Assembly: GCA_903813345.2 (NCBI GenBank)
Contig: CAIIXF020000009.1
Span: forward strand, 27,628,740-27,688,739
Length of the DNA stretch: 60,000 bases
Reading direction: 5' to 3'
Origin: Owenia fusiformis
Taxonomy: Eukaryota; Annelida; Polychaeta; Sabellida; Oweniidae
Within the stretch, counting starts at the first letter, position 1. Each line of letters opens with the position of its first letter. Below are positions 22,299-33,600 of this stretch, one piece after another. Position numbers and translations under genes: made by a program. Under the pieces are notes generated by a model. That model was given only the letters and a program-made list of their open reading frames with translations. It did not search any database and was not told the origin of the DNA.

Positions 22299-23441
22299 GA
22301 AAGATTTCGCACATAAGTGAAAGTACAACTTATACGTATACGTATAGTTTAAAGGGTCATGTCGAACTATTATATTTACTAAAATCAATTTTAAATTGTA
22401 CTTAATGGAACATAACTATTCCCGTTATAGAAAAGCTCCATCAACCAGAGACTGTGAATGCACTGTCATCTGCACGTGTAGATTATGCACATTATGATTA
22501 AATGCTTGCTTTCGTGTCCTTGTAGTTGTAGTGTATTATAAACACGATCCTTTAAAGTGAGTCGTGATTCTTTAAAGTGAGTCATTACATAAACAAGTTG
22601 ATTATTTCAATGTTTTCATGATCAGTATAAGTTCAATGAACTTACAAAACGGTATATTTACGTAGATGATAACGTATACAGTTGGATCTCCGTATAAAGA
22701 TTTGCCTACACGCGTGTGGAACAATTGACCGCAAGCATTTTTTGAAATAAATTGGCTGAGTGGGAACAGTATCCAATCAAATACTTTAACCATCAATTTG
22801 AAACACCAATCAAACCAGTAGGTTCTAGCAATTCCTGGAAACAGTAAATTCAGTAGCTCAACATATGACACAGTGGCGTAGCGTGGGTATTTTATGAGTG
22901 TACGCCATGAGCGAGCGAAGCGAACGAGCTTTGAGGGGGGTCTTTCCCCCAAGAAAATTTAAAAAATTAGATTGCATTTGAAGCGTTCTGGGGTGTTTTA
23001 AAATACGAAATTCCGACTACGAAAAAATAATATGGATTAATAAAATGTTAGGCCATTACTTCAGAATATTAAACGTGGGTCATTTCAATATCAAAAATTC
23101 ACTTTTCTCTAAACTTTGAGAGTACGCTATGGCGTTTTATGACGCTACGCCACTGTGACATACAGGGTGTTTCATAACGAGCATCTCCAAAAAGTCAATT
23201 TGAGAAGAGATGGGTCTATAACATATGTACTATATATGAGCCTATTTTATTCTAGACAAAGACATTTGGATCAATTAAACCTGCTACAATTCAAGAAAGT
23301 ACAAATGGCATCCCTTTGACCTGTATTTATTACAGTCCGAGAAGATCTTTCCTGACGAAAAGCCCACATTATGAAACACCTTGTACGTTTACCTATAAGT
23401 ATACGTTATAAGTTGTACTTTCGCTAGGTGCGAAATCTCTC
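22299..23441. mobile_element. GAGAGATTTCGCAC element, copy B (inserted in copy A)
   Basis: Starts GAAAGATTTCGCAC and ends GTGCGAAATCTCTC, flanked by TA. It lies inside copy A at the AAAGTCAA / TTTGAGAAG position, and the right third of copy A resumes immediately after it, which makes the right-hand sequence look tandemly repeated. It is itself interrupted by the 285-bp element at 22871. Confidence 0.85.
22871..23155. mobile_element. CAGTGGCGTAGCG element, 5-bp TSD TGACA
   Basis: A 285-bp element with ends CAGTGGCGTAGCG and CGCTACGCCACTG, flanked by TGACA on both sides. The sister copy C has ATGACATACAGGG, a single TGACA, at the matching place. The 5-bp duplication with CAG ends suggests one of the hAT-related groups with short duplications, or Transib if the end is taken as CACAGTG; the former fits the duplication better. 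Confidence 0.85.
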
Positions 23442-23695
23442 TAATTTGAGAAGAGATTGGTCTATAACATATGTACTATATATGAGCCTATTTTATTCTA
23501 GACAAACACATTTGGATCAACTAAACATGCTACAATTCAAGAAAGTACAAATGGCATCCCTTTGACCTGTATTTATTACAGTCCGAGAAGATCTTTCCTG
23601 ACGAAAAGCTCACATTATGAAACACCTTGTACGTTTACCTATAAGTATAAGTATACGTTATAGGTTGTACTTTCACTAGGTGCGAAATCTCTCTA

Positions 23696-24658
23696 TTGTC
23701 TCTGGTTGAACACTTATAAATGTTTTTTAGATTATTAGTTGAACTATGAGCTTTTAAGAGAAGGGTTTCCCAACTTCCCATTGCTCATACAGTGTACGTA
23801 AGAATATAGTTCGGACGGATAGTAGCTGTTACCAGTAATTTGGTTTCCTGTATAAAAATGCATTTTCTCCTTTTCTGGTCCGTCGCAGCGCCACCTAGAG
23901 TTTGATAAATGAATCGAGGTTTCCTCGATCGGGTAAATAGTAGGAAACATTTTTAAGTTCTTTGGTTAGAAACAGAATTTCTAGAGATGGTGGGGTGATT
24001 TTTGGGACTAGAGCATTGCCTTTAGCATTGCCCAATTCTGCATTATCCTTTATTTTATTTTGATATTCAATTATATTAATAAAATTTTAAAAAATAAAAA
24101 CACACCGCCTTGGAAAAGGCTACATTGCCTTGAGTTTTCAGAAATGCTTCCTGCACACATTCCAAGAAAAAATGAATTCATTCATAATTTAGGAGATCTG
24201 AGCTCAAATATAAAAACATGATTCGCAAACATGTTTTATTTACAAAATGGATTTCTTTATAATGGGATTGAAGTAATAAAAGGGTGAGTTCCAGTCTCAC
24301 AGCAAATAATATTTTGTATTTTCATACTTCTCATTTATAACACAGAGTATAGCATAAACCCATGGTTAACAATTATAAATAATTCAGATATCAGAAGAAA
24401 ACTCACTTACCTACATGTTTTTAAAGTTGTACTAAAACCAATTTTAGAATCTCTTTTTATCTTGTATTTAGCACAAATAACATCCCTTTGTTATTTTGAC
24501 TACAAAGCTTGTGATATTTCCCCACACAACGCGATTTATTTAGATAAGACTGTCAAACTCTGAAATGTTGTTATTTTTGCGCACTATTTGAGGTCACATT
24601 GACCATGACAGTTTTAACGTACCACGGTGTGCCAAGATTGAAAAGTTGTTGTTGCAAA
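23696..24658. other. Intergenic, nothing recognised
   Basis: AT-rich sequence without a supported feature. Confidence 0.4.
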
Positions 24659-24665
24659 CTACTAC

Positions 24666-25203
24666 CATGGGCTTTCAACTAGAAGGGTATGCAACTCTAT
24701 GTAATAACATGAGACCTTCAAAATGAACAATGCCATGCTTCCCTTTTATGGCAATATTTCAAAAAGTATTAGATAAATGTATATGTTTTAGTATTATTTT
24801 GAATAAAAATCTATTTTTAATATGATTTAAGCATAAAATATATTCAATATCATGTAAAAGTAAACAGAAGAGACCAATAAGAATAAGAGTTATCAAGATG
24901 TTCTCTTTGAGTATTGCATTGTGGGTAATTATTCAAGAACACATTCCAATAAAAACATAATTTGTGGGAGAATGTTCACTTTCTGTATTGTCATAATTAT
25001 GATGAATTCCAATTTTTATTAAATTATCAAGATGTATGTAGAAGATCACATTTTTATTTTTGAGTTATTTCTTTTAATCATCAATAAAAAGTACAAAATA
25101 AGATTTTCTTGGAATGTGTTCATTCTCCAATTTTGAAAACCCAAAGGCAATGTTTATGTATGAAATATGGGAAGTTGCCTACCCTTCTAGTTGAAAGCCC
25201 ATG
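24666..25203. mobile_element. CATGGGCTTTCAACTAG element, 7-bp TSD CTACTAC
   Basis: A 538-bp element whose ends CATGGGCTTTCAACTAGAAG and CTTCTAGTTGAAAGCCCATG are inverted repeats of about 31 bp. It is flanked by CTACTAC at 24659-24665 and 25204-25210. The AT-rich interior has no gene. Three 25-32 bp hairpins elsewhere in the window (26117, 52043, 57722) consist of essentially only these ends. A 7-bp duplication does not fit the usual TA, TTAA or 8-bp classes. Confidence 0.85.
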
Positions 25204-25210
25204 CTACTAC

Positions 25211-26116
25211 GAAGGCTGAATCAAAGTAGAATATACATTACTTTCACATTCGCACGTATTCCAATAGCCAATATTTTTAATTGAGTGAACTTCACAAAAA
25301 TAAATTCTTGTGAAAAGAGCACTGCAATATTATAACATTGCATACTATATAAAAGGAATTGATTGAAATGCATTTGTTAGACCTTATATCAAACTTTTGT
25401 ATGGCCTAATAATTGTATTTTGGCCGCTTTGGCATCGCAAAATTGATGAGAATAGCCTCAATCATGCAATGAGTGGCTCAACATAAGAGCGAATAACTCG
25501 TTTTTAAAGCCAGCTTTCATTTCGCGGCAAATCATTTTAACCACACACGTCATGTCACGTGACGTAAAATTTCTGCTCTGAAACTGAAATGAAATCAATT
25601 TTGCCGCGAAAACAGACTTGAAGTGAGTGCTGACTTTATACCCCTGAAAGGCTAGTGATCATCAGAATGAACTTTGAATTGTCATGGTTCACCACCGGTA
25701 AAGTGTGGCCTTGATGCGGTAAGATCATAGCATAGGCCTATATATATCTAAATCGAGTAAAATGGTTTTAGTACAACTTTGAAAAGGGGCCCAGGAAGAA
25801 TGCATTGGGTCGATCGATCCACGGTGTGTTATGGTTGCCGACCGTGCAACTACGATCAGTCGGTGTACGATAAACGGTTTCTCAGGTGTGCAACTTCCGG
25901 TTTGCAGTTTCCGGTATGTAAGAAATTGAAAATGTTTTTTATTATTACTTCTTATAACATTGTGTGTTTTGTGTGTTTTGTCTCTATTCAAATGACATGT
26001 TTTTAGAGTGAAAAGAGGTAAATCTGAACATCAGGCTACTGTACTGTACTGGTGGAACGAACACGTCACATGTTATTTTCTGATACAAAATAAAAAAATG
26101 AAGGCGTGTGTATTTC
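25211..26116. other. Intergenic, small inverted repeat only
   Basis: An imperfect inverted pair (TTTCATTTCGCGGCAAA near 25517 and TTTTGCCGCGAAA near 25599) surrounds the palindrome TGTCACGTGACGTA. Otherwise nothing is recognised. Confidence 0.4.
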
Positions 26117-26148
26117 CATGGGTTTTCAATTCTTGTTGAAAGCCCATG
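26117..26148. mobile_element. 32-bp CATGGG hairpin (ends-only relic)
   Basis: It begins CATGGGTTTTCAAT and ends GTTGAAAGCCCATG, that is, the two ends of the 24666 element with four bases between them. The seven bases on each side are GTATTTC and ATATTTT, which match at five positions and differ by two transitions. This is compatible with an aged 7-bp duplication. Confidence 0.6.
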
Positions 26149-27142
26149 ATATTTTCTTGCTTTTTCAGGAAGGCAACATTTCATTGTCTTCTTTTACTAA
26201 ACCTGGTAAGAGACCAATGGCAACTCCAGGAAATGCTGATATTTCAAGAAAATGGGGTTATAATGAAAACACGCGCTACGCGCTAACGCGCTAGCGCACT
26301 AACGCACTGTTCAGAATGATCGTTCCCACAAGCCCGGGAACATGTATAAAAATCGAGTAAGTGAAGATATTAGGTGGCGCATCAGAAAGCAGAAGTATGA
26401 AGAAGCCCAATGTTTGATCGTTAACTGAACAAAGATTATCGCTTGTCAGTGTGTTTTATCTGATTTAAAAGGAAGATAAAATAGAAAGTAGCACCTTACA
26501 AGATGAATGGTCGAATATGCTCACTGTTTCATTGCATTATTTAGGTCCATCGGCGAGAAAAATCCCGTTTCGAAAGTCTGAGCCGGGGGCCCGACTTCTT
26601 GACTAATGACTTAATATTATGTATATTTGTCGCATGTTACCTCTTAATTTCAAGTCCTGGATGTTTTATATATCTTTACTCTTTGAATTAGAAGTTATAT
26701 CTCACATGACTTACCAAACAGTGGGATAATTCAGGCGTCGCATTTTTTCCATTTTTCGTTTCGTGCCCGGTTACACTCTTTCGCTTTCATGGGGGGGGGG
26801 GGGTGTATAGGGTTATCGTATAAGAGGAGGGTGAAAATCTATTGTGTATGACTGCATAAGAGGGGGCAACATTTATCGTATATGGCATCGTACAAGTCAA
26901 ATAAACATATGTTTTAAAAGAATTAAAGAAGCCTATTATGAAATTTAAAGTACAGTTTGAACGAATACAGCAGATCCAGCCTATTCCCGTAAATTTGGGG
27001 TTGATTTTTCTCTGAATCGCCTGCACAATTACTTGGGTTGGACATAAGCTGGGTAAGTGGTTACTTAGATAAAATTCAGCTCTGTGTCAACTACTAACAA
27101 CGTTTTTTAACTCCTAAGATTTCAATACACAAGTAGTTGTGG

Positions 27143-27303
27143 GGGCTTGCCCGTAGCCAGCTTTTACCAGGAGGGGGAGCCTTTTTCCTAGGGGAGCTTT
27201 TTCACAATTTTGGCTAATAATCATGCAAAAATTCTCAGAATGGTAAAAAACTGCATGATTTTGGAAGAATTTCTGGCCAGCTCCCCCTCTGGCTACGGGC
27301 CTG
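27143..27303. mobile_element. Short GCCCGTAGCCAG element, 7-8 bp TSD
   Basis: Contains CTTGCCCGTAGCCAG near the left end and CTGGCTACGGGCCTG at the right end. GTTGTGG flanks it on both sides (27136-27142, 27304-27310), and an eighth base differs. A 7-8 bp duplication with CAGGCCCGTAG ends fits a hAT-type MITE. It lies inside the 2.2 kb foldback. Confidence 0.65.
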
Positions 27304-27388
27304 GTTGTGGCGGTGATTTGAAAAATCAGTCCCACATTTTTGGGGGGTAATCCAGATCTCTATAGAGTAGTCTCTATATGGCATATGC

Positions 27389-27478
27389 CAGGCCCGTAAC
27401 CAGGATTTCCCAGGGGGTGGGGGACTTTTACAAAAATTCCAAAGTCACCCTCCGAACCCCCCCCTGGCTTCGGGCCTG
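27389..27478. mobile_element. Very short CAGGCCCGTAACCAG element
   Basis: 90 bp from CAGGCCCGTAACCAG to CTGGCTTCGGGCCTG. It is the same family as the neighbour at 27143 but shorter, and no target duplication could be read. Confidence 0.6.
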
Positions 27479-28522
27479 TGTACTGCCTATTTGCCGTATG
27501 ATTATACATTTGGTACTACGTGGATTCTTGCATTATATTATTTCCTTCTGAATATTATCGCAACTTTTCCCAACGGTAGTTTCACAATTATCGTACAGAT
27601 ATATATAGTATTTATCTGAGCTTTTTGTAAAATATAGTAGTATAGGGAGATGTGAAAAATATTGCATACACTGTATGTTATACATGTAAAAGGGGTGAAA
27701 TGCTGTTTATGGTATAAGAGGGGCTAGTGAAAAATAGTGTATATGGATTACAAAGACCCCTATAAACCCCCCTTTCATGTTTGCTTTCGTTTTTCTCAAT
27801 TTGATTTTAGATTTTAAAAGTTTTGAATAACGTCAGTCCCAGTGAATTATATTACCTATTTACCAGGAATATTGTTAAAAACAGGATTGTATTTTCATTT
27901 TATTACATTTTATTTCATGTAGATTGGAATTAAAGTTTTAAAATAAGAGACGATTTAAAAAGTAATGTAAACCTGACGAGCGTGTTTTATCATTGCCCCG
28001 TAATTGGCCGTAAATATCTATTAATTTTAAGTTACTCATGTTCTTTCAGGTCAAATACAGAGAAAAGTACACGTTCATTTAGTTTTGGAATTATTTCCTA
28101 AATTAAAGTTGAATTCTGTTTTTTAACGGTGTTCAAGAACATCTTAATTGGTCTTATATTTTTAGAGAAATCGTAACTTGAAAAGTGTAATTTTCGAGAG
28201 GCTTTGTTTATTTCCTGCGGCCGCAAAGTTCACATCAAAGTCTGATTGACAGGTTAGCGGTGATCTATACAGTCTTTGAAGTGTCAAACTGTCAATGTTT
28301 CGACAAGTTCCCAGAGAATCATAACCCTAATTATACATGTCCCTGGGCCAAGGATATGGACCAATCATAAACATGCGCTTAAAACATGCGCACACATCGT
28401 GGGGGAAGGATCATTTTCTATTAGTGCGTTGGTGCGTGGCGCGTTAGCGCGTAGCGCGTGTTTTCATTATAACCAGAAAATGGCTGCCTTTTCAACTTTC
28501 CAATAGGTCATATATTTGTATC

Positions 28523-28661
28523 GGACGAGAGTAAATCCTATATGTATTGACGTTTGGCCAATCACAAAATATTTCTCTGACAAGTGCCGAACCAAATACT
28601 GAAATCTGATTGGTCAAACATCAATAATATACCATATGCCGTATAGGATTTACTCTCGTCC
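28523..28661. mobile_element. 139-bp MITE, TIR GGACGAGAGTAAATCCTATA, 10-bp TSD
   Basis: Begins GGACGAGAGTAAATCCTATA and ends TATAGGATTTACTCTCGTCC. The ten bases TATTTGTATC lie immediately on both sides (28513-28522, 28662-28671). A 9-11 bp duplication is the signature of Mutator-like elements. It lies 48 bp from the end of the 2.2 kb foldback. Confidence 0.9.
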
Positions 28662-28720
28662 TATTTGTATCGCGTTTGCCTTTTCAATTTTCCAAAATTC
28701 TTCCCCAAGTTTCTGAACTG

Positions 28721-28805
28721 TTACGTGGTAAACACGATACAAATATGTCATATTCAACAATGAATATAGCATATTCAATTGCAGTGTATGACAGATTGGG
28801 ATCAC
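28721..28805 (+). repeat. Relative of the 184-bp repeat end
   Basis: GTTACGTGGTAAACACGATAC followed by AATATGTCATATTC closely follows the sequence starting at 184, continuing to TATGACAGATT. It is a second copy of that end, without the CACCTGCGG words. Confidence 0.7.
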
Positions 28806-28980
28806 CTCTTTGTACTGACGCGCATAATACCAAAATCCATTATACCGACGCGCATTGTGCTGAAAACCAATATACCGACGCGCATTGTACCGAAAACCAA
28901 TAAACATGATACACCGATGCGCGTTGTTCCGAAATCCGTGTGCATTGTACCTAAAACCATTACTATATACCGACAGTCCG
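28806..28980 (+). repeat. Minisatellite, ~30-bp unit (ATACCGACGCGCATTGTACC)
   Basis: Five to six diverging units of the form ATACCGACGCGCATTGTACC plus GAAAACCA, some shortened. The units are contiguous, with no spacers, so this is not a CRISPR array. It continues directly from the preceding repeat and probably belongs to the same element. Confidence 0.8.
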
Positions 28981-29106
28981 ACACCATGATTTTGTGATGT
29001 AAAAAGGCTTGTAATGAAAGATGTATAATAAGAGTATGATAAGTATTATTGAAAATCATGCACATTTAATCAGGAAGAACAGGCAAGTACAAGTTGTAAG
29101 TCTTAA

Positions 29107-29602
29107 CCCGGTATACACCAATGGGGCAAGTTGGGACCTCCATAGACTTAACATTGCGTGGGACCTGTGGGACCTTTTGGGATTTTGCCCCATGAAGTCC
29201 GTGGGACTCCATGGGTCTTCGTGGGATTTTGCCCCATCGAGTCCCACGAGAGGTCCCATGAGGTCCCACGTGGGACTCGGTGGGACTCGATGGGGCAAGA
29301 TGGGGCAAAATCCCAAGGAGTCCCATGGAGTCTCATCGAGAATGAACATGTTCATTCTTTCCATGGGGCATCGTGGGATTTTTGATCATATGACGTGTTG
29401 TGTGAAGCCCGACATACACCAATGGGGCACGATGGGATTTGATGGGACTCCATGGGACTTGATGGGACTCCGGGCACGATGGGGCAAAGTCATCAAGGTC
29501 CCATGGGACTTCGTGGGATTCGATGGGGCAAATTGGGATTCGATGGGGCAAGATGGGACTCAATGGGGCAAGTGGGATTTTGCCCCGTTGGTGTATACCG
29601 GG
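29107..29602. mobile_element. G-rich foldback, CCCGGTATACACCAA ends
   Basis: The left end CCCGGTATACACCAATGGGG, directly after TTAA, is mirrored by CCCCGTTGGTGTATACCGGG at the right. The right side has CTTTA rather than TTAA, so the duplication has decayed or was never there. The arms are dozens of words such as ATGGGGCAAGATGGGACT in both orientations. An extra copy of the end (CCCGACATACACCAATGGGG) lies inside at about 29408. Long open frames in all phases result from the repeat words and are not genes. Confidence 0.75.
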
Positions 29603-29610
29603 CTTTAGTT

Positions 29611-30678
29611 TGGATCAAAATAGATTGAAGAATACAATGTATTTCATATCATAAACAAAAGTCCGTGAACATTTGATTAGATTTTGTTATGAATGAGATT
29701 AAAGAATACTAAACAAGCTTTCCAATGGTTTGTTTACATGTGGCTCGCTTTGTATACAAAAATTCATTTCATACACAAGAAATACCATTACTCGCAATAG
29801 GTAAACTGCTACAAGCAACTGTGTTCTCACAGGAGGTCATATGCCTAACTCTTGTGGTCATCAAGAGAACTTCTTTGATTGGTCGAAAAAAATTTAACAT
29901 CATCCTTAGTTTTTACCTATGTCAAGTTTCGTCCAGTGACAATGTCACTGTCAACTTGACTGAATATACAATAATAGCATGTAAAAAGGATAAAACATAA
30001 CATAAATATGATTTATCACGATTGAACAGTTATTCTGAAGATGTTAGCACCACACCCTAAATATTTCCTGGTGAGAGCCCTGGTACTAAGCAAAAAGAGT
30101 TAGATAAATACACAATCAATTTATTATCTCTAATTATGGGCAAGGGTGTTGTCACTGTGGTGGAGATATCTTCTTTTTTCGATCAATTTTTATGGGTCTT
30201 GTATTGTTAAAAATATTTAGTCGATACATGAAGTAACTAGCTATCTTCTATTGGAATTTATTGATGACCTTGCGATATGTTATTTATATTTTTCAGGGAC
30301 AGGGCAAATTAATGAGACATATGTTAAACAACTGGAACAAGCAATTCTACTATCAAATTTGGACTGTACAAAATACTTTTGCAATATAATTAATCATAAA
30401 ACCTAAAGAGCAAATGATATCAAGCAAAAGAACCATTCTTGAAAGGGCGGTTTTCCAGCTAAACGCTCATCATAATTAAAGGATGGATTAATTGATTTGA
30501 AACGAGAACAAATTTGTTAAAAGTTAATTGTCCAGACCATACCGGAGAATTGGATCAGACATCAGAACCATAAAGTTTGCTTCCCTTCCACACATTTAAA
30601 ACCAGAAGGATTGGTTTGATTAATTGGTTTATGGTTCAGACATTTAGAACCACAAAACAGTGCCAGTGTTAATCAGCC
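29611..30678. other. Region upstream of NTAN1, nothing recognised
   Basis: AT-rich. The NTAN1 promoter presumably lies here or just downstream, but I see no TATA box, CpG-rich block or conserved site that could be defended. Confidence 0.4.
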
Positions 30679-33600
30679 ATGCCATTGTACGTCCAAGGAA
30701 AAAAGCTTACCCAGATACAAGACTCAGTGACAGATTTCTTTGAAGAGTTTCCTCATTTTAAAGTAAGATATTTGATTAGGCTATCTGAATTTCTTCTTAC
30801 AGGAGGTCATGATCAAATGATCAAAATATAGACCATGATAAAATAATCTACATGTATTGTAGGATCATTTTTCAAAATTCACTCACAATATTTGTTTATT
30901 TTCAAGTCCCATTGACTTTCCTGTATGAACAAGAGTATATTATAAACCAATATTTTGTTAGAATTTTCTTTCATAGTTCTCCAAAAATGGTAAAAATATG
31001 TCACACTCTCAAAATCACTATATCACTACTTGCTTCCATACTTTGGAAATCACTGTATATATATATTCAAATTCTAGTCTTTATGGCACATTTTATCATA
31101 CTGCCTTATGGGTATTCATTCCTCCTTTGTTTTCTAGGAAAATGGTAAAGAACTGTGTTCTCAGACAAAGAAGGTTATTCAACCCCAGGGTTTACTCTAT
31201 GTGGACCAAAGAGAATATGCAGCAGTTACACCTAATGATAGTGAGTTATTCCTTGTAGGATATTGTATCTTATACCTCCACAGATGTACATACATCTATC
31301 AAAATAAACAAAATTCTTTATTTTCTCAGAGATTTATTGTAAACTGAAAGATTGAAGAAGAAGCTCTCTTTTAAGAAGCAAAGTAGAATGAATGCAAGGG
31401 GTAAGTGAACCTGTTACAATGATCACAGTACTGTATATTTTATTGGTTGTGCCAACTGCAATTACACAATTAACATATCTTCAATCCCTTGCTAGGGAGC
31501 AGTTAAAAAGTTCAATGCATGATTGCTTCAGAAATTCAGAAACAGATTCTGGATTTTGAAGAAATTTTGATGCATTTTCATTGAACATTGATATTTCTAT
31601 TGACTACAAAGTTTTATGGCATTCCAAAAATTTATTTGAATGAATTAAGTCATGCTAGAAAGATTCATTCTGATTGAGACCATTTGACTTTTTCAAAAGT
31701 TTGATATCATAACAAATCAGATTTAAATTGAAAATATTTGAGCAATTTAGCAAGAAATATGACATTGTGATATTTTGTGAAAAGTATTCAGATTAGACTG
31801 GTTTATTTTTCAAACATGAGTGTTATTGTTCAAATAAAGAGATGTTCACATTTCAAGTTTTGTTTAATACATGAAAGTTAAATGGGTGGAAAAATGGGAC
31901 CGGAAAAAAGTGAGAAGGTGTTCGGATATACGGGTTTCACTGTATTAACACATTCTGTCTCCCAGTCTACCTGGAATATATGTTTTTAGCTTCAGCAGAA
32001 TTATCTCTTTAAAATATTTTTACGAACAGGTTCAAAAACACCTTAAGTTCACCTAAGGTGAATTTAACATGGCAGCCAGTAGGTGGAATAAAACAGACCT
32101 TGCGCAAAAAATAACATATTTCATAGGTGTTATATTTTAAACAGGAAGTTGAGGAGTTTTAATCTTTCATTGTTAATTTACAAGACATTGAAAAATGTTG
32201 ATGTTGAAAATGGTCTAGAAATTCAACTTCCGTTAAAATTTGCTTTTGCCTTTTTGCATATAACAGGGAATAAGCCCCGTTACAATAATGGCCATGAAAG
32301 AACAGACCATCAATTACTTTCTTTGATCTGGTGAACACACATTCCCTTAGGTCTGATTATACTCCCTAAGTATATTATTTATTTCTGATATTGAGCAGGA
32401 TAAATGCCTGATCTTACATTCATGTTACACCTTATGACTCACGATTCCAAGGAAAACGGCTAATAACCTGTTTATGGTAATAACTGTATCAAATGCCCAT
32501 CTTGGGATGCAGTTATGAAATCTATAATCCAATTTTGCTATATCTGCTTGAATTGAAAGAGACAGTGAGCATCTAGGGCCCAAGGTCATAAAGTCTTGGG
32601 GACTTAACCTTCTGAATAAGCCAGATGCACATCCTATATGAGAAAATTTAATTGATGAGATCAATCTCAGGGATGTTTCTAAAGTATAGGCCCAAGAACA
32701 TGTATGATTAATGTTTTTTCTAAGGGGACATGCAGTTGGGTTCCGATTGAACATACTTTACAAATGCTTGGATTTGTAAAAGTTGACATTTCATGGGCAC
32801 CTTGTTTAATAGATTATTCTCAGATTTTCACCTTGAATTTGGTGGAATTGTGCCACAATTTTTATCAATATATATCAAATAAAACGTCATACATGTATTT
32901 AGTTTCAGAATTTTTTTCACCCAAATTTTCTAGCAGAAGCTCTTTCATTTTGTTGTGAATGCATTTGCTGCCACAGAGGAGTTCAAATGGAATAAAAGAG
33001 GAATCTAAATTTATCAAAATTTAATTAGGGTAAGAGAATATGTAAATTTCACATTAATTATGCTTTGTATTTCCAGCATGTATAAAGACACTGGGCAGTG
33101 ACGATGCTACAACATGCCACATCGTGGTGATGCGTCATTCTGTCACCAAGGTGACTTGTCTTGGACATTTAGATGGCTCTGGTACAGAGGCTGGACTTCG
33201 GGAAATGATGGATCTTGTCATAAGACTCTCTGACCATACTACAGAGGGAAGGTATAAAAGATTTATTTGCTTGCAAAGAGGATTGGCAGCTATATTTCAA
33301 ACTTTATCGTCCGTTGGCTTAGGCGTATAACAGAATGATAAAAAATATTTCCATAGTGTTCTCTCATTCTGATACTCATAGCATCTTTCTGTTTCACTTG
33401 AAACATGCTCTGATATTATGAAGCATATTCTGTGATCTGAGCACATCAAATGGGAAGAGTTATAACTGTCAATAAGTGTTATTGTTATCATGTAATAATC
33501 AACCTTAATGTCAATACATTACATAATAGGCATTATATTTAACAATAGATATTACAACAGGCACAGTTACACAAGCTTTATGACCCCAATTAAATGAAAT

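Larger units (their letters stand above)
20632..23693. mobile_element. GAGAGATTTCGCAC element, copy A (split by nested insertions)
   Basis: TA-flanked element with ends GAGAGATTTCGCAC and GTGCGAAATCTCTC. Copy A is interrupted twice: by a CAAGGGGCGATCC element (20985-22042) and by copy B of its own family (22299-23441). Its own sequence is therefore 20632-20984, 22043-22298 and 23442-23693. The unbroken copy at 39578-40420 gives the empty-site sequence. No transposase was recognised. Confidence 0.85.
26256..28474. mobile_element. 2.2 kb foldback, GCGCTAACGCGC ends, 9-bp TSD
   Basis: Ends GGTTATAATGAAAACACGCG and CGCGTGTTTTCATTATAACC are exact mirrors and are flanked by AGAAAATGG on both sides (26247-26255, 28475-28483). 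Next to the ends lie overlapping GCGCTAACGCGC words, then an imperfectly mirrored GGGAACATG/CATGTCCC block. A 9-bp duplication suggests Mutator-like (MULE) mobilisation. The interior holds two smaller elements and no transposase. Confidence 0.9.

Noticed and set aside
21921-22952. Conserved minus-strand frame (FPGIARTYWFDWCFKLMVKV) in copies A, B and C
   Set aside because: Conservation follows from recent copying of the DNA element; the frame length differs between copies and no transposase motif is seen. Not excluded, but unsupported.
28806-28980. CRISPR-like array
   Set aside because: The ~30-bp units are contiguous and diverging, with no unique spacers, in a eukaryotic genome.
29021-29608. 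Long open frames on both strands of the G-rich foldback
   Set aside because: They are translations of repeated ATGGGGCAAGATGGG words and are open in several frames at once; no domain.
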